DNA of 64,000 nucleotides from Brevibacillus laterosporus LMG 15441. GTDB lineage: Bacteria; Bacillota; Bacilli; Brevibacillales; Brevibacillaceae. How positions within the stretch are numbered: the first letter of the stretch is position 1; every line of letters starts with the position of its first letter. Positions 1 to 7,090 of the stretch are shown one piece after another. A model generated the notes under the pieces. That model was not told the origin of the DNA and ran no database searches. It was given only the letters and a program-made list of their open reading frames with translations. The translations under genes were made by a program, and so were the position numbers. The DNA lies in contig NZ_CP007806.1 in the NCBI RefSeq assembly GCF_000219535.2, positions 1,176,501-1,240,500 on the forward strand, written 5' to 3'.

Positions 1-1192
1 ATTTCCACTCATCCCCAGCTACATTCATCGGAGTCCGTTGTTCTTGCTTCGTTGCTGTATGGACAGTAATGAACTCAGCCTGTAAGGTTTGATTGACATC
101 CTGGTCAGTAAATTTTTTACCTTGAGAATCAATAAGGTGGGCAACCATGCTGATAGCCTGCCCTTTTTGCGTTTGATTTGGTAACGTAGAAGCCTGTATA
201 TCGAGATTATAGGTGCCTAATAGATTAATTTTTACTAGGGTACCGGGTGTACCGCGGAATTTTACATGTACGTTCCCTTTTGGCGGCTGTGCAACTTTTA
301 AGAGGGAGTACTTATTTGATTCTGTAAATTGGATATTTTTTGCTTGAGAGAATAATTGCGCTTCTTTGACGGGGTGTTCAGATAACAGAATAATGTTGGC
401 CTCGTTTATGCTCCCGTTCGGAATGGACAGGTTTACATCCTGAAGGGCCCCAGTCGCAGTAACGGCAGCAACAGAGATCAATGTGGATTGAATTTGTTTT
501 GCAAAAATTTTATTAAAAATTTCAGGTAAATCCTCGGCGCTATCGGTAATGAATGAAGTACCGCCTGTTTCAGCCGCAATTCGTTTTAATTCTGCTTGAT
601 TAACCGATCCGTCCTGGTTGAGCCCAATTGTATAAATGGGTAAACCTTTTGCTTTTGCTAGTTGAATAGCTTTTTCAACATCTCGCTTTGAATCGGCTAC
701 ACTTCTTCCTTTGGACATAGGGCCGAAATCTGTGCCCCCATCTGAGAGCAAAAGTAAGAACGGGCGATTTCCACTCTCCGTACGTTTGGCTAAGAGCTCT
801 GTACCTGTAAAGAGACCAAGTCCGAGGTCTGTGTAACCTGAGCGTGGCAAAGAAGACAAGGCTTTTTTGATCTCATTCTTTTTATCTTTCACGGAGATTG
901 CGGTTAAAGCCTTTGTTTTGACAATTTTGTGATTATAGGCAACAAAACCTACCCTTGTACGATCCGCATTGCTCATATCCATAAATAGCCTGACTACTTC
1001 TGCTGCTATACCTTCTTTATCCGTATCCCTCATGGAATAACTGGCATCCAATACAAACATGGCATCATTACCCCGATTAGGATCAGCCTTGGCTAAGGCT
1101 TGGGGAGCTTCTAGCAGGCAAGAGAAGGCGATCCCTAAAAGCAAAGCGCATATGGCAAGATACATGGTGGAATTACGCATGGATTTCCTCAT
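1..1192 (-). CDS. Secreted/membrane VWA-domain protein (partial, 3' end outside window)
   Basis: The minus strand is open from an ATG at 1192 to the window edge, about 397 codons. The N-terminus has a basic stretch and a hydrophobic segment (signal peptide or anchor, about residues 8-30) followed by QALAKADP. A von Willebrand A domain follows. Its metal-ion site is visible as DASYS near residue 49 (DxSxS), a Thr in GYTDLG and an Asp in SDGGTDFG. The rest looks like extracellular beta-rich sequence. An inner ATG at 1180 behind AGGA is an alternative start. The gene is divergent from the injection-like cluster. VWA proteins accompany PP2C/FHA phosphorylation modules in some type VI loci, so a link is possible but only inferred. 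Substrate and function are unknown. Confidence 0.8.
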   Translation of the reverse strand, partial: MRKSMRNSTMYLAICALLLGIAFSCLLEAPQALAKADPNRGNDAMFVLDASYSMRDTDKEGIAAEVVRLFMDMSNADRTRVGFVAYNHKIVKTKALTAISVKDKKNEIKKALSSLPRSGYTDLGLGLFTGTELLAKRTESGNRPFLLLLSDGGTDFGPMSKGRSVADSKRDVEKAIQLAKAKGLPIYTIGLNQDGSVNQAELKRIAAETGGTSFITDSAEDLPEIFNKIFAKQIQSTLISVAAVTATGALQDVNLSIPNGSINEANIILLSEHPVKEAQLFSQAKNIQFTESNKYSLLKVAQPPKGNVHVKFRGTPGTLVKINLLGTYNLDIQASTLPNQTQKGQAISMVAHLIDSQGKKFTDQDVNQTLQAEFITVHTATKQEQRTPMNVAGDEWK

Positions 1193-1416
1193 CTTGACTT
1201 TTTACACATCCTTTTACAAGATATGATCTCAAAATAAGAATCGGTCACATTGTCCTAAAAGTGAAGAGAAAAAATGGAAAACAGGAAAATAGAACCAAAA
1301 AAAGGTGGAAATAATTGATTTTCACAACGAAAAAAAGGGGATGAAGGCAATAAGTACCAATTTAAATTTTTAGAAAACGGAAAATAAAGGCATAAAGTCC
1401 TGATTTTTTTAAATGA

Positions 1417-1446
1417 TTGACAGTGACGAAAAGAGTTGATTAATAT
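1417..1446 (+). promoter_or_regulatory. Putative sigma-A promoter of the injection-like operon
   Basis: TTGACA at 1417-1422 and TATAAT-like TAATAT at 1441-1446 are separated by 18 bp. This is the best vegetative promoter match in the AT-rich divergent intergenic region (1193-1674). It would give a 5' leader of about 220 nt before the putative sheath gene. Otherwise that stretch holds only the GATTAATC boxes listed separately. Confidence 0.55.
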
Positions 1447-1559
1447 AAATTGCGAAAGGTGATAGGGGAATTATGGTAAAAAAATAGATTAATCTGGGAA
1501 ATTGGATAGATTAATCCGGTATCATTTGGGTTAATTTTACAATTAAGTTAAATTAATCT
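1438..1559 (+). promoter_or_regulatory. Repeated GATTAATC boxes (candidate operator)
   Basis: The palindrome GATTAATC occurs at 1487-1494 and 1509-1516, spaced 22 bp start to start, which is about two helical turns. GATTAATA overlaps the putative -10 at 1438-1445 and AATTAATC lies at 1551-1558. The arrangement suggests a regulator binding across the promoter and early leader. AT-rich composition could produce some of this by chance. Confidence 0.35.
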
Positions 1560-1674
1560 TATTTAGGTAGGGCCGATTATCCCTTATGAGTAAGACTTTT
1601 TATGCACGTACCATTATTCACAAGTAGGTCTACTTTTTGTATATACCTCAGTGAAACATAGAAAGGGGCAGATT

Positions 1675-3843
1675 ATGGACATTATTTATCAAACCAACCG
1701 AACGATGCTTTTTGAAGAAATAAATCCAGAAAAGCTGGATTTAGTCACCATTGTAGGCGATGTCAAAGGCATAGATAGCCTAAGTGACGAGAAGGTAAAA
1801 GAAATCAATCAGCATCTTCTTGTTAAAAATTTTGACGAATTTTTGGACAAGTTCGAACCGACTGTTTATTCGTTTTACAATGCAGCAAACCAAAAAGTGA
1901 TGTACACCCTCAAAAAACCAGAATCAATCTCAGAGGACTGCATCACGGAAATTAAGGTTAATCAGCATAATGATTTTCTGAAAATGCTATTTACCTTGAT
2001 TGATACGAAGCGCAGTCAAGGAATTACCAATGTAGACTTTAAGTTCGAAAATTTGTTAGATATGATCTCTCCGAAAAAGGTCATGGACGATATTAGACAG
2101 GTTCGCAAAGAGATTCATTACATGTATAACGAGTACGAAAAATTGGATGATGGCGATCCGAAGAAGCTTGATATGGGTGACAAGCTCAATAGCATGTTTG
2201 AAGAGGCAAGTCAGAACTATAACAATGTCATGGCAATGCTTCCTCTAGCGATCGAGGATATTAAAACAAGGCTCTTACTAGGCGGTTCTGCTGAGGAAAA
2301 CAAATCTGAGGCGATCCAAATCGGAATGCTGACCATTGGGGAGAGCGGTGAATTAAAGATCATCGAAGCACCTAAAAACGATAGCAATGAGCTTATGTTA
2401 TTGGATGATAATACTGGTACTGGCTTGGTAACGGTTTTTGAAGAGGATTATGAATCGATTACAGAAACGCCTTCTTCTTACGTAAGAGACTTAGTAGTTC
2501 GCACTTTCTGCCCGCTACCAGCGGTTCAGTCGGAAGTGGATATGGAGACAGAGATTCAAAACTATAATACATATCTTGAATTCTACAAAAACGCAAAGGA
2601 CGATTTTGTCAAAACGGTAAAACCGCTTGTGGAGAAAATTCTTGGTGTGAAAATGTTCTTTGATCAATATGCTACCAAGAATAAAGGGATGATGCCGACT
2701 CTCCTTATTACAAACACAAAGCTAGATATGTTAGTTAAGAGCAGCAATATTCCACGTTTGGAAACGTACCTTAACACTGTGAACTCCAAAAATGATTTCA
2801 CAGATACGATCTGGTTCGGTATTGTACCGTCCGTTGAATTAGAGACCGCTGGCCGAGTAAAAGTAAGCCGTGAGCGTTTCAAAGGAAACGAGAAGGTTGT
2901 TAAGCAGGACGGAAATACCTTGGAATCACTATCAATGCTTCTAAACGTAGTGAAAGAATACAAGCTACAAGTCTTCTTTAGCTTTGAAACAGGTGAGGAG
3001 ACCACCTTTAATAGCATGGCTACAGCTGGTATTGATAGATATATCGACAAGTGTAATCCGCTTATTCGCAAGGATTATAGTGAATTTGCGATCCCTTGTG
3101 TACCTAACTTCACAGTCATTCCAAAGGATAAGTCTGGCGTAGTAATTGACAGTCGAATGCTGCAAACCGATTCAGGTGCGGAGCTTTCGAAGGAAAAAGA
3201 AGACATCTTAAAGCTCTGGATTGAAGGAGTTTATATTGGTTCTTCTTATGTGGCAGCAGGTGTGGTAGCTGCTTATCAATGCCCTGATTATATACGTGAG
3301 CTATTTAAAAATATTAATAAAGAGTATCCAGGCGTACGCTTTGATATTGAAGCTGGAGATAACAGCTTACGCGCAGTCACTACAATGGCGAAAGAAATTT
3401 CAGGTTTTACTAACAACATTAAAGATTCGATTAACCGTAAAAATTTCGGCTTTGTCTTCTCATCAGAGAATGCACAGCTTCAAGAAAAGGATATTAAACG
3501 CATTACGGTTTACAAAGCAAGAAGCCTTGCTTTGGCCGAGGATGGTTTCGATCCTATTTATAAAACTCTCGTGAGTACGTATATCGAACGTATTCTTCGT
3601 TTCCAAACTGGAGATTTCAAACACGAAAATATCGTGAAATTCTTCAGTAACAATCCGAGCAGCCAGAAGAGCAAATGGATGAGTGGACGCGGGTACGTCA
3701 ATTCCATCGTTCAGGATGGAGATGATATTAGCTACATCATCGATGATAAGAGCAATTTGTGCCACATTGATTTGGTCTTTAACGGAAACGTGAAGAACCT
3801 TGAAGTGATGATTACCAAGGGCACAACTCCTGTGAAATCGTGA
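1675..3843 (+). CDS. Putative contractile sheath protein of a type VI-like injection system (722 aa)
   Basis: The first gene of the cluster starts at ATG 1675, placed by AAAGGGG at 1663-1668; the in-frame GTG at 1651 lacks a ribosome site. The protein is soluble, with no signal or membrane segment. The N-terminal third is helical and acidic with a coiled-coil-like stretch. The C-terminal part contains hydrophobic blocks such as SSYVAAGVVAAYQCPDYIREL and ends in a beta-type segment, CHIDLVFNGNVKNLEVMIT. The length is close to TssB plus TssC combined, and it is followed by a small beta-rich tube-like gene, the usual sheath-tube order. I infer a sheath role from order, size and the downstream VgrG/PAAR genes, not from a diagnostic motif. 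It could instead be another structural component. Confidence 0.55.
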   Translation: MDIIYQTNRTMLFEEINPEKLDLVTIVGDVKGIDSLSDEKVKEINQHLLVKNFDEFLDKFEPTVYSFYNAANQKVMYTLKKPESISEDCITEIKVNQHNDFLKMLFTLIDTKRSQGITNVDFKFENLLDMISPKKVMDDIRQVRKEIHYMYNEYEKLDDGDPKKLDMGDKLNSMFEEASQNYNNVMAMLPLAIEDIKTRLLLGGSAEENKSEAIQIGMLTIGESGELKIIEAPKNDSNELMLLDDNTGTGLVTVFEEDYESITETPSSYVRDLVVRTFCPLPAVQSEVDMETEIQNYNTYLEFYKNAKDDFVKTVKPLVEKILGVKMFFDQYATKNKGMMPTLLITNTKLDMLVKSSNIPRLETYLNTVNSKNDFTDTIWFGIVPSVELETAGRVKVSRERFKGNEKVVKQDGNTLESLSMLLNVVKEYKLQVFFSFETGEETTFNSMATAGIDRYIDKCNPLIRKDYSEFAIPCVPNFTVIPKDKSGVVIDSRMLQTDSGAELSKEKEDILKLWIEGVYIGSSYVAAGVVAAYQCPDYIRELFKNINKEYPGVRFDIEAGDNSLRAVTTMAKEISGFTNNIKDSINRKNFGFVFSSENAQLQEKDIKRITVYKARSLALAEDGFDPIYKTLVSTYIERILRFQTGDFKHENIVKFFSNNPSSQKSKWMSGRGYVNSIVQDGDDISYIIDDKSNLCHIDLVFNGNVKNLEVMITKGTTPVKS

Positions 3844-3962
3844 TGTCCTTTCTAAAACGTATGGTAGAGGCTGTCTTCCAAAAGATTTCCTCTATACATA
3901 AATCTTCTCGTCCTAAATTGGGCGTGAGAGCCATTTTTTCTAATCCTAAGGAGGTTTTATTT

Positions 3963-4388
3963 ATGGGTTTTCGACTAAAAGTTGAAGGTGCAGAAACAAT
4001 TGAACTAGGTATGGATAACATCCAAACAGTTAGGTATGAAACTGACACTCCAGATGATTCCAATGCTAGATCAACAGATGTAGGAACTACACTACGCATG
4101 ACTGGTAAAATCATTACGTCTACTGATGGTGACAGCGCTGACGATACGATGAAACTAGCTTTGTGGTCTTTAGTTCCTGCTGAAAAAGCGGATTGCTACA
4201 GAAAAGTTACATTAGAAGTAATCGCGGCTGATCAAGTAGTGCGCAAAATCCACATGCCAAATGCTTTCGTGGTTGATTACACAGAACGTTTTGGCGATAC
4301 AGAAGGTGTTGGAGAATTCACTCTATACATCAAACAGAAAAAAGACAAAACCGAATTTACCAAAATTGAAGGCGGCTATGCCGTTTAG
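3963..4388 (+). CDS. Putative tail-tube (Hcp-like) protein (141 aa)
   Basis: The start is ATG 3963, fixed by TAAGGAGG at 3948-3955. An in-frame ATG at 3840 overlapping the previous stop would add a 41-aa basic extension but has no ribosome site of its own. The protein is small, acidic and beta-rich, with alternating polar and hydrophobic strands (LKVEGAETIELGMDNIQTV, GTTLRMTGKIITS, GVGEFTLYIKQKK) and no signal peptide. This fits the size and texture of Hcp and phage tube proteins (about 130-170 aa). A location directly after the putative sheath gene and before a stable hairpin fits a protein needed in many copies. Homologues in Gram-positive genomes often carry uninformative names. The tube role is inferred. 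Confidence 0.55.
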   Translation: MGFRLKVEGAETIELGMDNIQTVRYETDTPDDSNARSTDVGTTLRMTGKIITSTDGDSADDTMKLALWSLVPAEKADCYRKVTLEVIAADQVVRKIHMPNAFVVDYTERFGDTEGVGEFTLYIKQKKDKTEFTKIEGGYAV

Positions 4389-4419
4389 TAGATAGTCTTG
4401 TAGGCTATCGGAGGAGGAT

Positions 4420-4454
4420 AAAATTTTAAGAGGTTCAAAGCCTCTTAAAATTTT
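4420..4454 (+). terminator. Strong intra-operon hairpin after the tube gene
   Basis: AAAATTTTAAGAGG (4420-4433) and CCTCTTAAAATTTT (4441-4454) form a perfect 14-bp stem with a 7-nt loop. The 3' arm ends in TTTT, with no longer T-run behind it. It could act as a partial terminator or as a 3' end protecting a short sheath-tube mRNA, so the structural proteins are made in excess over the genes downstream. Confidence 0.6.
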
Positions 4455-4481
4455 GTCTCATCCGTTAGGGGGAAAGAGATA

Positions 4482-4931
4482 ATGAAAAATTACTATGACA
4501 TACTTGGTGTTTCCAAACATGCCTCTGAAGCGGAATTGAAAAAAGCGTACCGACAATTAGCCAAAAAATATCACCCGGATGTGAATCCCGGGAGCAGTGA
4601 GGCGGAACAACGCTTCAAGGAAGTACATGAAGCTTATACGGAGCTAAAAACCGAAGAGTCACGGAGAGCATACGATGCAAAATTAGATCAGCGGACACAA
4701 AAGAGGGCTACATCATCCACCCAAGGGACAGGCCAGCAATCGACCCAACGTAGAACAACACAAGGATATCAGGGGTTTGATCCCAAAGATATGGAGCGTA
4801 ATTTCTCACAATTCTTTGGTTTTAATCCAAAAGATACAAAGGGGAATCTTCATAAAAACGGATCAGCTTCTAAAAATCCTCTGGATGCCTCAGCGATCTT
4901 TCAGAACTATTTTGGACCGCGAAAAAAATAA
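4482..4931 (+). CDS. J-domain (DnaJ-like) co-chaperone (149 aa)
   Basis: The N-terminal 70 residues are a complete J domain with HPD at residues 31-33 and the helix IV pattern [13 protein letters not shown] domains stimulate ATP hydrolysis by Hsp70 partners. The rest is a Gln/Thr-rich linker and a short Phe-rich tail ([19 protein letters not shown], residues about 101-119). The zinc-finger and C-terminal substrate domains of true DnaJ are absent, so this is a class III J protein. The start follows TTAGGGGGAAAGAG. Its probable partner is the Hsp70/actin-like ATPase at 11082 in the same cluster, although partnership is inferred from co-location. The family assignment is firm. Confidence 0.92.
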   Translation: MKNYYDILGVSKHASEAELKKAYRQLAKKYHPDVNPGSSEAEQRFKEVHEAYTELKTEESRRAYDAKLDQRTQKRATSSTQGTGQQSTQRRTTQGYQGFDPKDMERNFSQFFGFNPKDTKGNLHKNGSASKNPLDASAIFQNYFGPRKK

Positions 4932-5068
4932 GGTGGAAGTGCTTGCTCCTCTCTTTGTAGGTGATTTGATGTCAGTGGACATACAACTTTCAAGGTATGG
5001 AGCCTTTTTTCTTTGCAAATAACGATCGGAATGGAAAGGAAAAACACCAGTCTATGGGGGATAGAAAT

Positions 5069-5629
5069 ATGCAGGATCAAACGAAAAAATACCGTTCCAT
5101 TTGGGTCATAATCATTGATGTGTTGCTCTTTGTCATTGCAATTAATATCTTATATTTTGCGTTTTTCATTCAATCAGACCCAGTAATGAAATGGATGGTT
5201 AGTCTGTTAGGAATTTCTTTCATCATTTTTGGTATTACTTCACAAAAAAATCAGAAGCAACTGCCTAAGCAATCAAACAAGCAGCAAGCAGGTATTACAA
5301 AATTAGTCCTACTAGATGAGGACGGCGAAAGAGTTAAAGAGTGGTTGATACAGGGGGAAACCTCTTTGGTGATCGGAAAGAACTCCCGCAATGGCGAGGT
5401 TGATATAGATCTGTCAGATACGGAATACGCATCGCTTATCAGTACCCACCATGCAGTGCTTAACCACGTTGGAGGGACTTGGTTCATTGAGGACAACGAT
5501 TCTCATAATGGGGTCGGCATTAAAAAAGCGAATAGCAATCGAACGAATAAGATTGAAATCGAAGCAAGACAACAGATTGATATAAATGATCTCATTTACA
5601 TAGCAAATACACGTATCTTAGTGAAATAA
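5069..5629 (+). CDS. Membrane-anchored FHA-domain protein (186 aa)
   Basis: Two hydrophobic segments near residues 10-30 (IWVIIIDVLLFVIAINILYF) and 36-55 precede a cytoplasmic forkhead-associated domain (about residues 80-186). FHA features seen are VIGKNSRNG, STHHAVL and EDNDSHNGVGI. The usual GR is GK, so phosphothreonine affinity may be altered. FHA domains bind phosphothreonine peptides; in type VI systems an FHA protein is a switch controlled by kinase and PP2C phosphatase. ATG 5069 follows GGGGGAT at 5056-5062 and is preferred over upstream in-frame ATGs at 4997 and 5054. It lies 3' of the J-domain gene and just before a second FHA gene. Confidence 0.85.
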   Translation: MQDQTKKYRSIWVIIIDVLLFVIAINILYFAFFIQSDPVMKWMVSLLGISFIIFGITSQKNQKQLPKQSNKQQAGITKLVLLDEDGERVKEWLIQGETSLVIGKNSRNGEVDIDLSDTEYASLISTHHAVLNHVGGTWFIEDNDSHNGVGIKKANSNRTNKIEIEARQQIDINDLIYIANTRILVK

Positions 5630-5664
5630 AGGGTTGCTACTAATCACTTGGAGGATGACCAGAC

Positions 5665-6180
5665 ATGAGTTTAACGAGATGTACGAATGGCCATATGTTT
5701 AGCACAAGAAAGCACGGTAATACATGCCCCTATTGCAACATTGTTGTAGAGCAAGCAGCACGGGGAGAAAGCAAGAGTCAGGTGCGCCCAGTCGATGAAG
5801 AAAAAACTATGCCTTATTTGGGTGAGACAACGGGGATTGAGCCTGTAACAGGCTGGTTAGTCTGTATCGAAGGACCTCAGCAGGGACAGGACTACCGAAT
5901 TATGGCAGAAAAGAATTTCATTGGACGCTCGGAGGAGATGCATATTCGCATTATTGGTGATAATGCCATCTCAAGACGCAATCATGCGGTCATTGTCTAT
6001 GATCCGAAAAAACGCAACTTTTTTCTACTGCCTGGAGATGCGTCTGGACTTGCTTATCACAATAATGAAGCTGTTTTTTCCCCAGTGGAGCTAACAGCAT
6101 ATGATGTCATTCAGCTTGGTCAAAGCAAATTTATCTTTATCCCGTTGTGCGGCGTCCATTTTGAATGGGAAACCAAATGA
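5665..6180 (+). CDS. Zinc-ribbon plus FHA-domain protein (171 aa)
   Basis: The N-terminus is a small zinc-ribbon-like module, with Cys6, a GH pair at 9-10, and CPYC at 21-24. A spacer leads to an FHA domain from about residue 85, with FIGRSEE, ISRRNHAVIVYD and a polar C-terminal strand. The SRRNHA stretch is one residue longer than the usual SRxHA. No membrane segment is present, so it is probably a soluble adaptor reading Thr phosphorylation. A GGAGGATG ribosome site precedes ATG 5665. It sits between the membrane FHA gene and a PP2C gene, as expected for a threonine-phosphorylation switch. No kinase gene is visible in the window. Confidence 0.85.
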   Translation: MSLTRCTNGHMFSTRKHGNTCPYCNIVVEQAARGESKSQVRPVDEEKTMPYLGETTGIEPVTGWLVCIEGPQQGQDYRIMAEKNFIGRSEEMHIRIIGDNAISRRNHAVIVYDPKKRNFFLLPGDASGLAYHNNEAVFSPVELTAYDVIQLGQSKFIFIPLCGVHFEWETK

Positions 6181-6190
6181 GGGTAGGTTG

Positions 6191-7039
6191 ATGAACATGC
6201 TGGAGGGACAGGAACTCGCGACATATTGTTTTGTGCTAGCTGGGTTTACGTTTATGCTATTGCTTTTTATGATACGCCAGAATCTGGTGGCTCCTGTTAA
6301 AGAACCGGGCATTCAGATTGGTAACGGTCAAACGATCGGCAATCGAGATGAACAAGACGACTATTTTTCGACAGCAACAACTCCTATTGGCACACTAGCT
6401 GTTTTGGCGGATGGGATTAGTGGGCTTTCGCATGGACGGATGTCTAGCACTCTGGCGGTTACTCTCTTTATGCGAGAGTTTTTGAATCTGGATGATGCAC
6501 AAGGTATTACTTCTTTTTTTACAAAAGCTGCTCGTAAAAGCAATGCTGAAATCCTGCAACAAATCGGGGGATCAAATGGTGGTACCACGCTTGTAGCAGC
6601 CGTGGTAACCGAGGATAAGCTCTATTGGGGCGCTGTAGGTGATAGCAGCATCATGGTGTTTCGCAATGGGGGATTTATCAAAATGAACCATAAGCACATC
6701 TTGGAATCTGTGCTAGAGGAACGCTATCTGTCAGGGGAGATTAGCAAGGAACAAGCAACAAATAACCCGATGGGCAAGCGACTGATCAATTATTTAGGCT
6801 ATGAGCAGTTTCAAAATATGGAGATTTGCAACGAGCCGTTTCTGTTAAAAAAGAAAGACAAGGTTATTTTGTTAAGTGACGGTGTGTACAACACGCTCTC
6901 CGAAGTGGAAATGGAGCAGATTTTAATGAATGCCGCCTCTCCAAATGATGCCGCAGAAGAGATGGTGGCAGAGATTGAACGCAAGCAATTACGCAATCAA
7001 GATAACGCTACGGTCATTATTTTAGAGAAAGGCTGGTAA
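6191..7039 (+). CDS. Membrane-anchored PP2C-family Ser/Thr phosphatase (282 aa)
   Basis: One N-terminal membrane segment (about residues 9-29, ATYCFVLAGFTFMLLLFMI) is followed by a PP2C catalytic domain. Conserved motifs are NRDEQDDYF near residue 50, LADGISG with metal ligand Asp74, GGTTLVAAVV, WGAVGDSSIMVFR, LLSDGVYN near 229 and NQDNATVIIL at the C-terminus. These are the metal-binding acidic positions of active PPM/PP2C enzymes, so activity is likely. The ATG at 6191 follows GGGTAGG; the longer reading frame from 6101 overlaps the FHA gene and is not needed. It is probably the antagonist of an unseen Ser/Thr kinase acting on FHA ligands of this system. Confidence 0.88.
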   Translation: MNMLEGQELATYCFVLAGFTFMLLLFMIRQNLVAPVKEPGIQIGNGQTIGNRDEQDDYFSTATTPIGTLAVLADGISGLSHGRMSSTLAVTLFMREFLNLDDAQGITSFFTKAARKSNAEILQQIGGSNGGTTLVAAVVTEDKLYWGAVGDSSIMVFRNGGFIKMNHKHILESVLEERYLSGEISKEQATNNPMGKRLINYLGYEQFQNMEICNEPFLLKKKDKVILLSDGVYNTLSEVEMEQILMNAASPNDAAEEMVAEIERKQLRNQDNATVIILEKGW

Positions 7040-7090
7040 AACGAAACGACTGGTTAGGCCTTTGGTAGCGAAGGAGAAGCGGAGGTACGG

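Noticed and set aside
2664-3071. Minus-strand ORF of 135 aa inside the putative sheath gene
   Set aside because: Shadow of the coding frame; hydrophobic composition arises from the complementary codons.
3840-3962. 41-aa N-terminal extension of the tube-like gene
   Set aside because: It overlaps the stop of the previous gene and lacks a ribosome site, while TAAGGAGG lies directly before ATG 3963.
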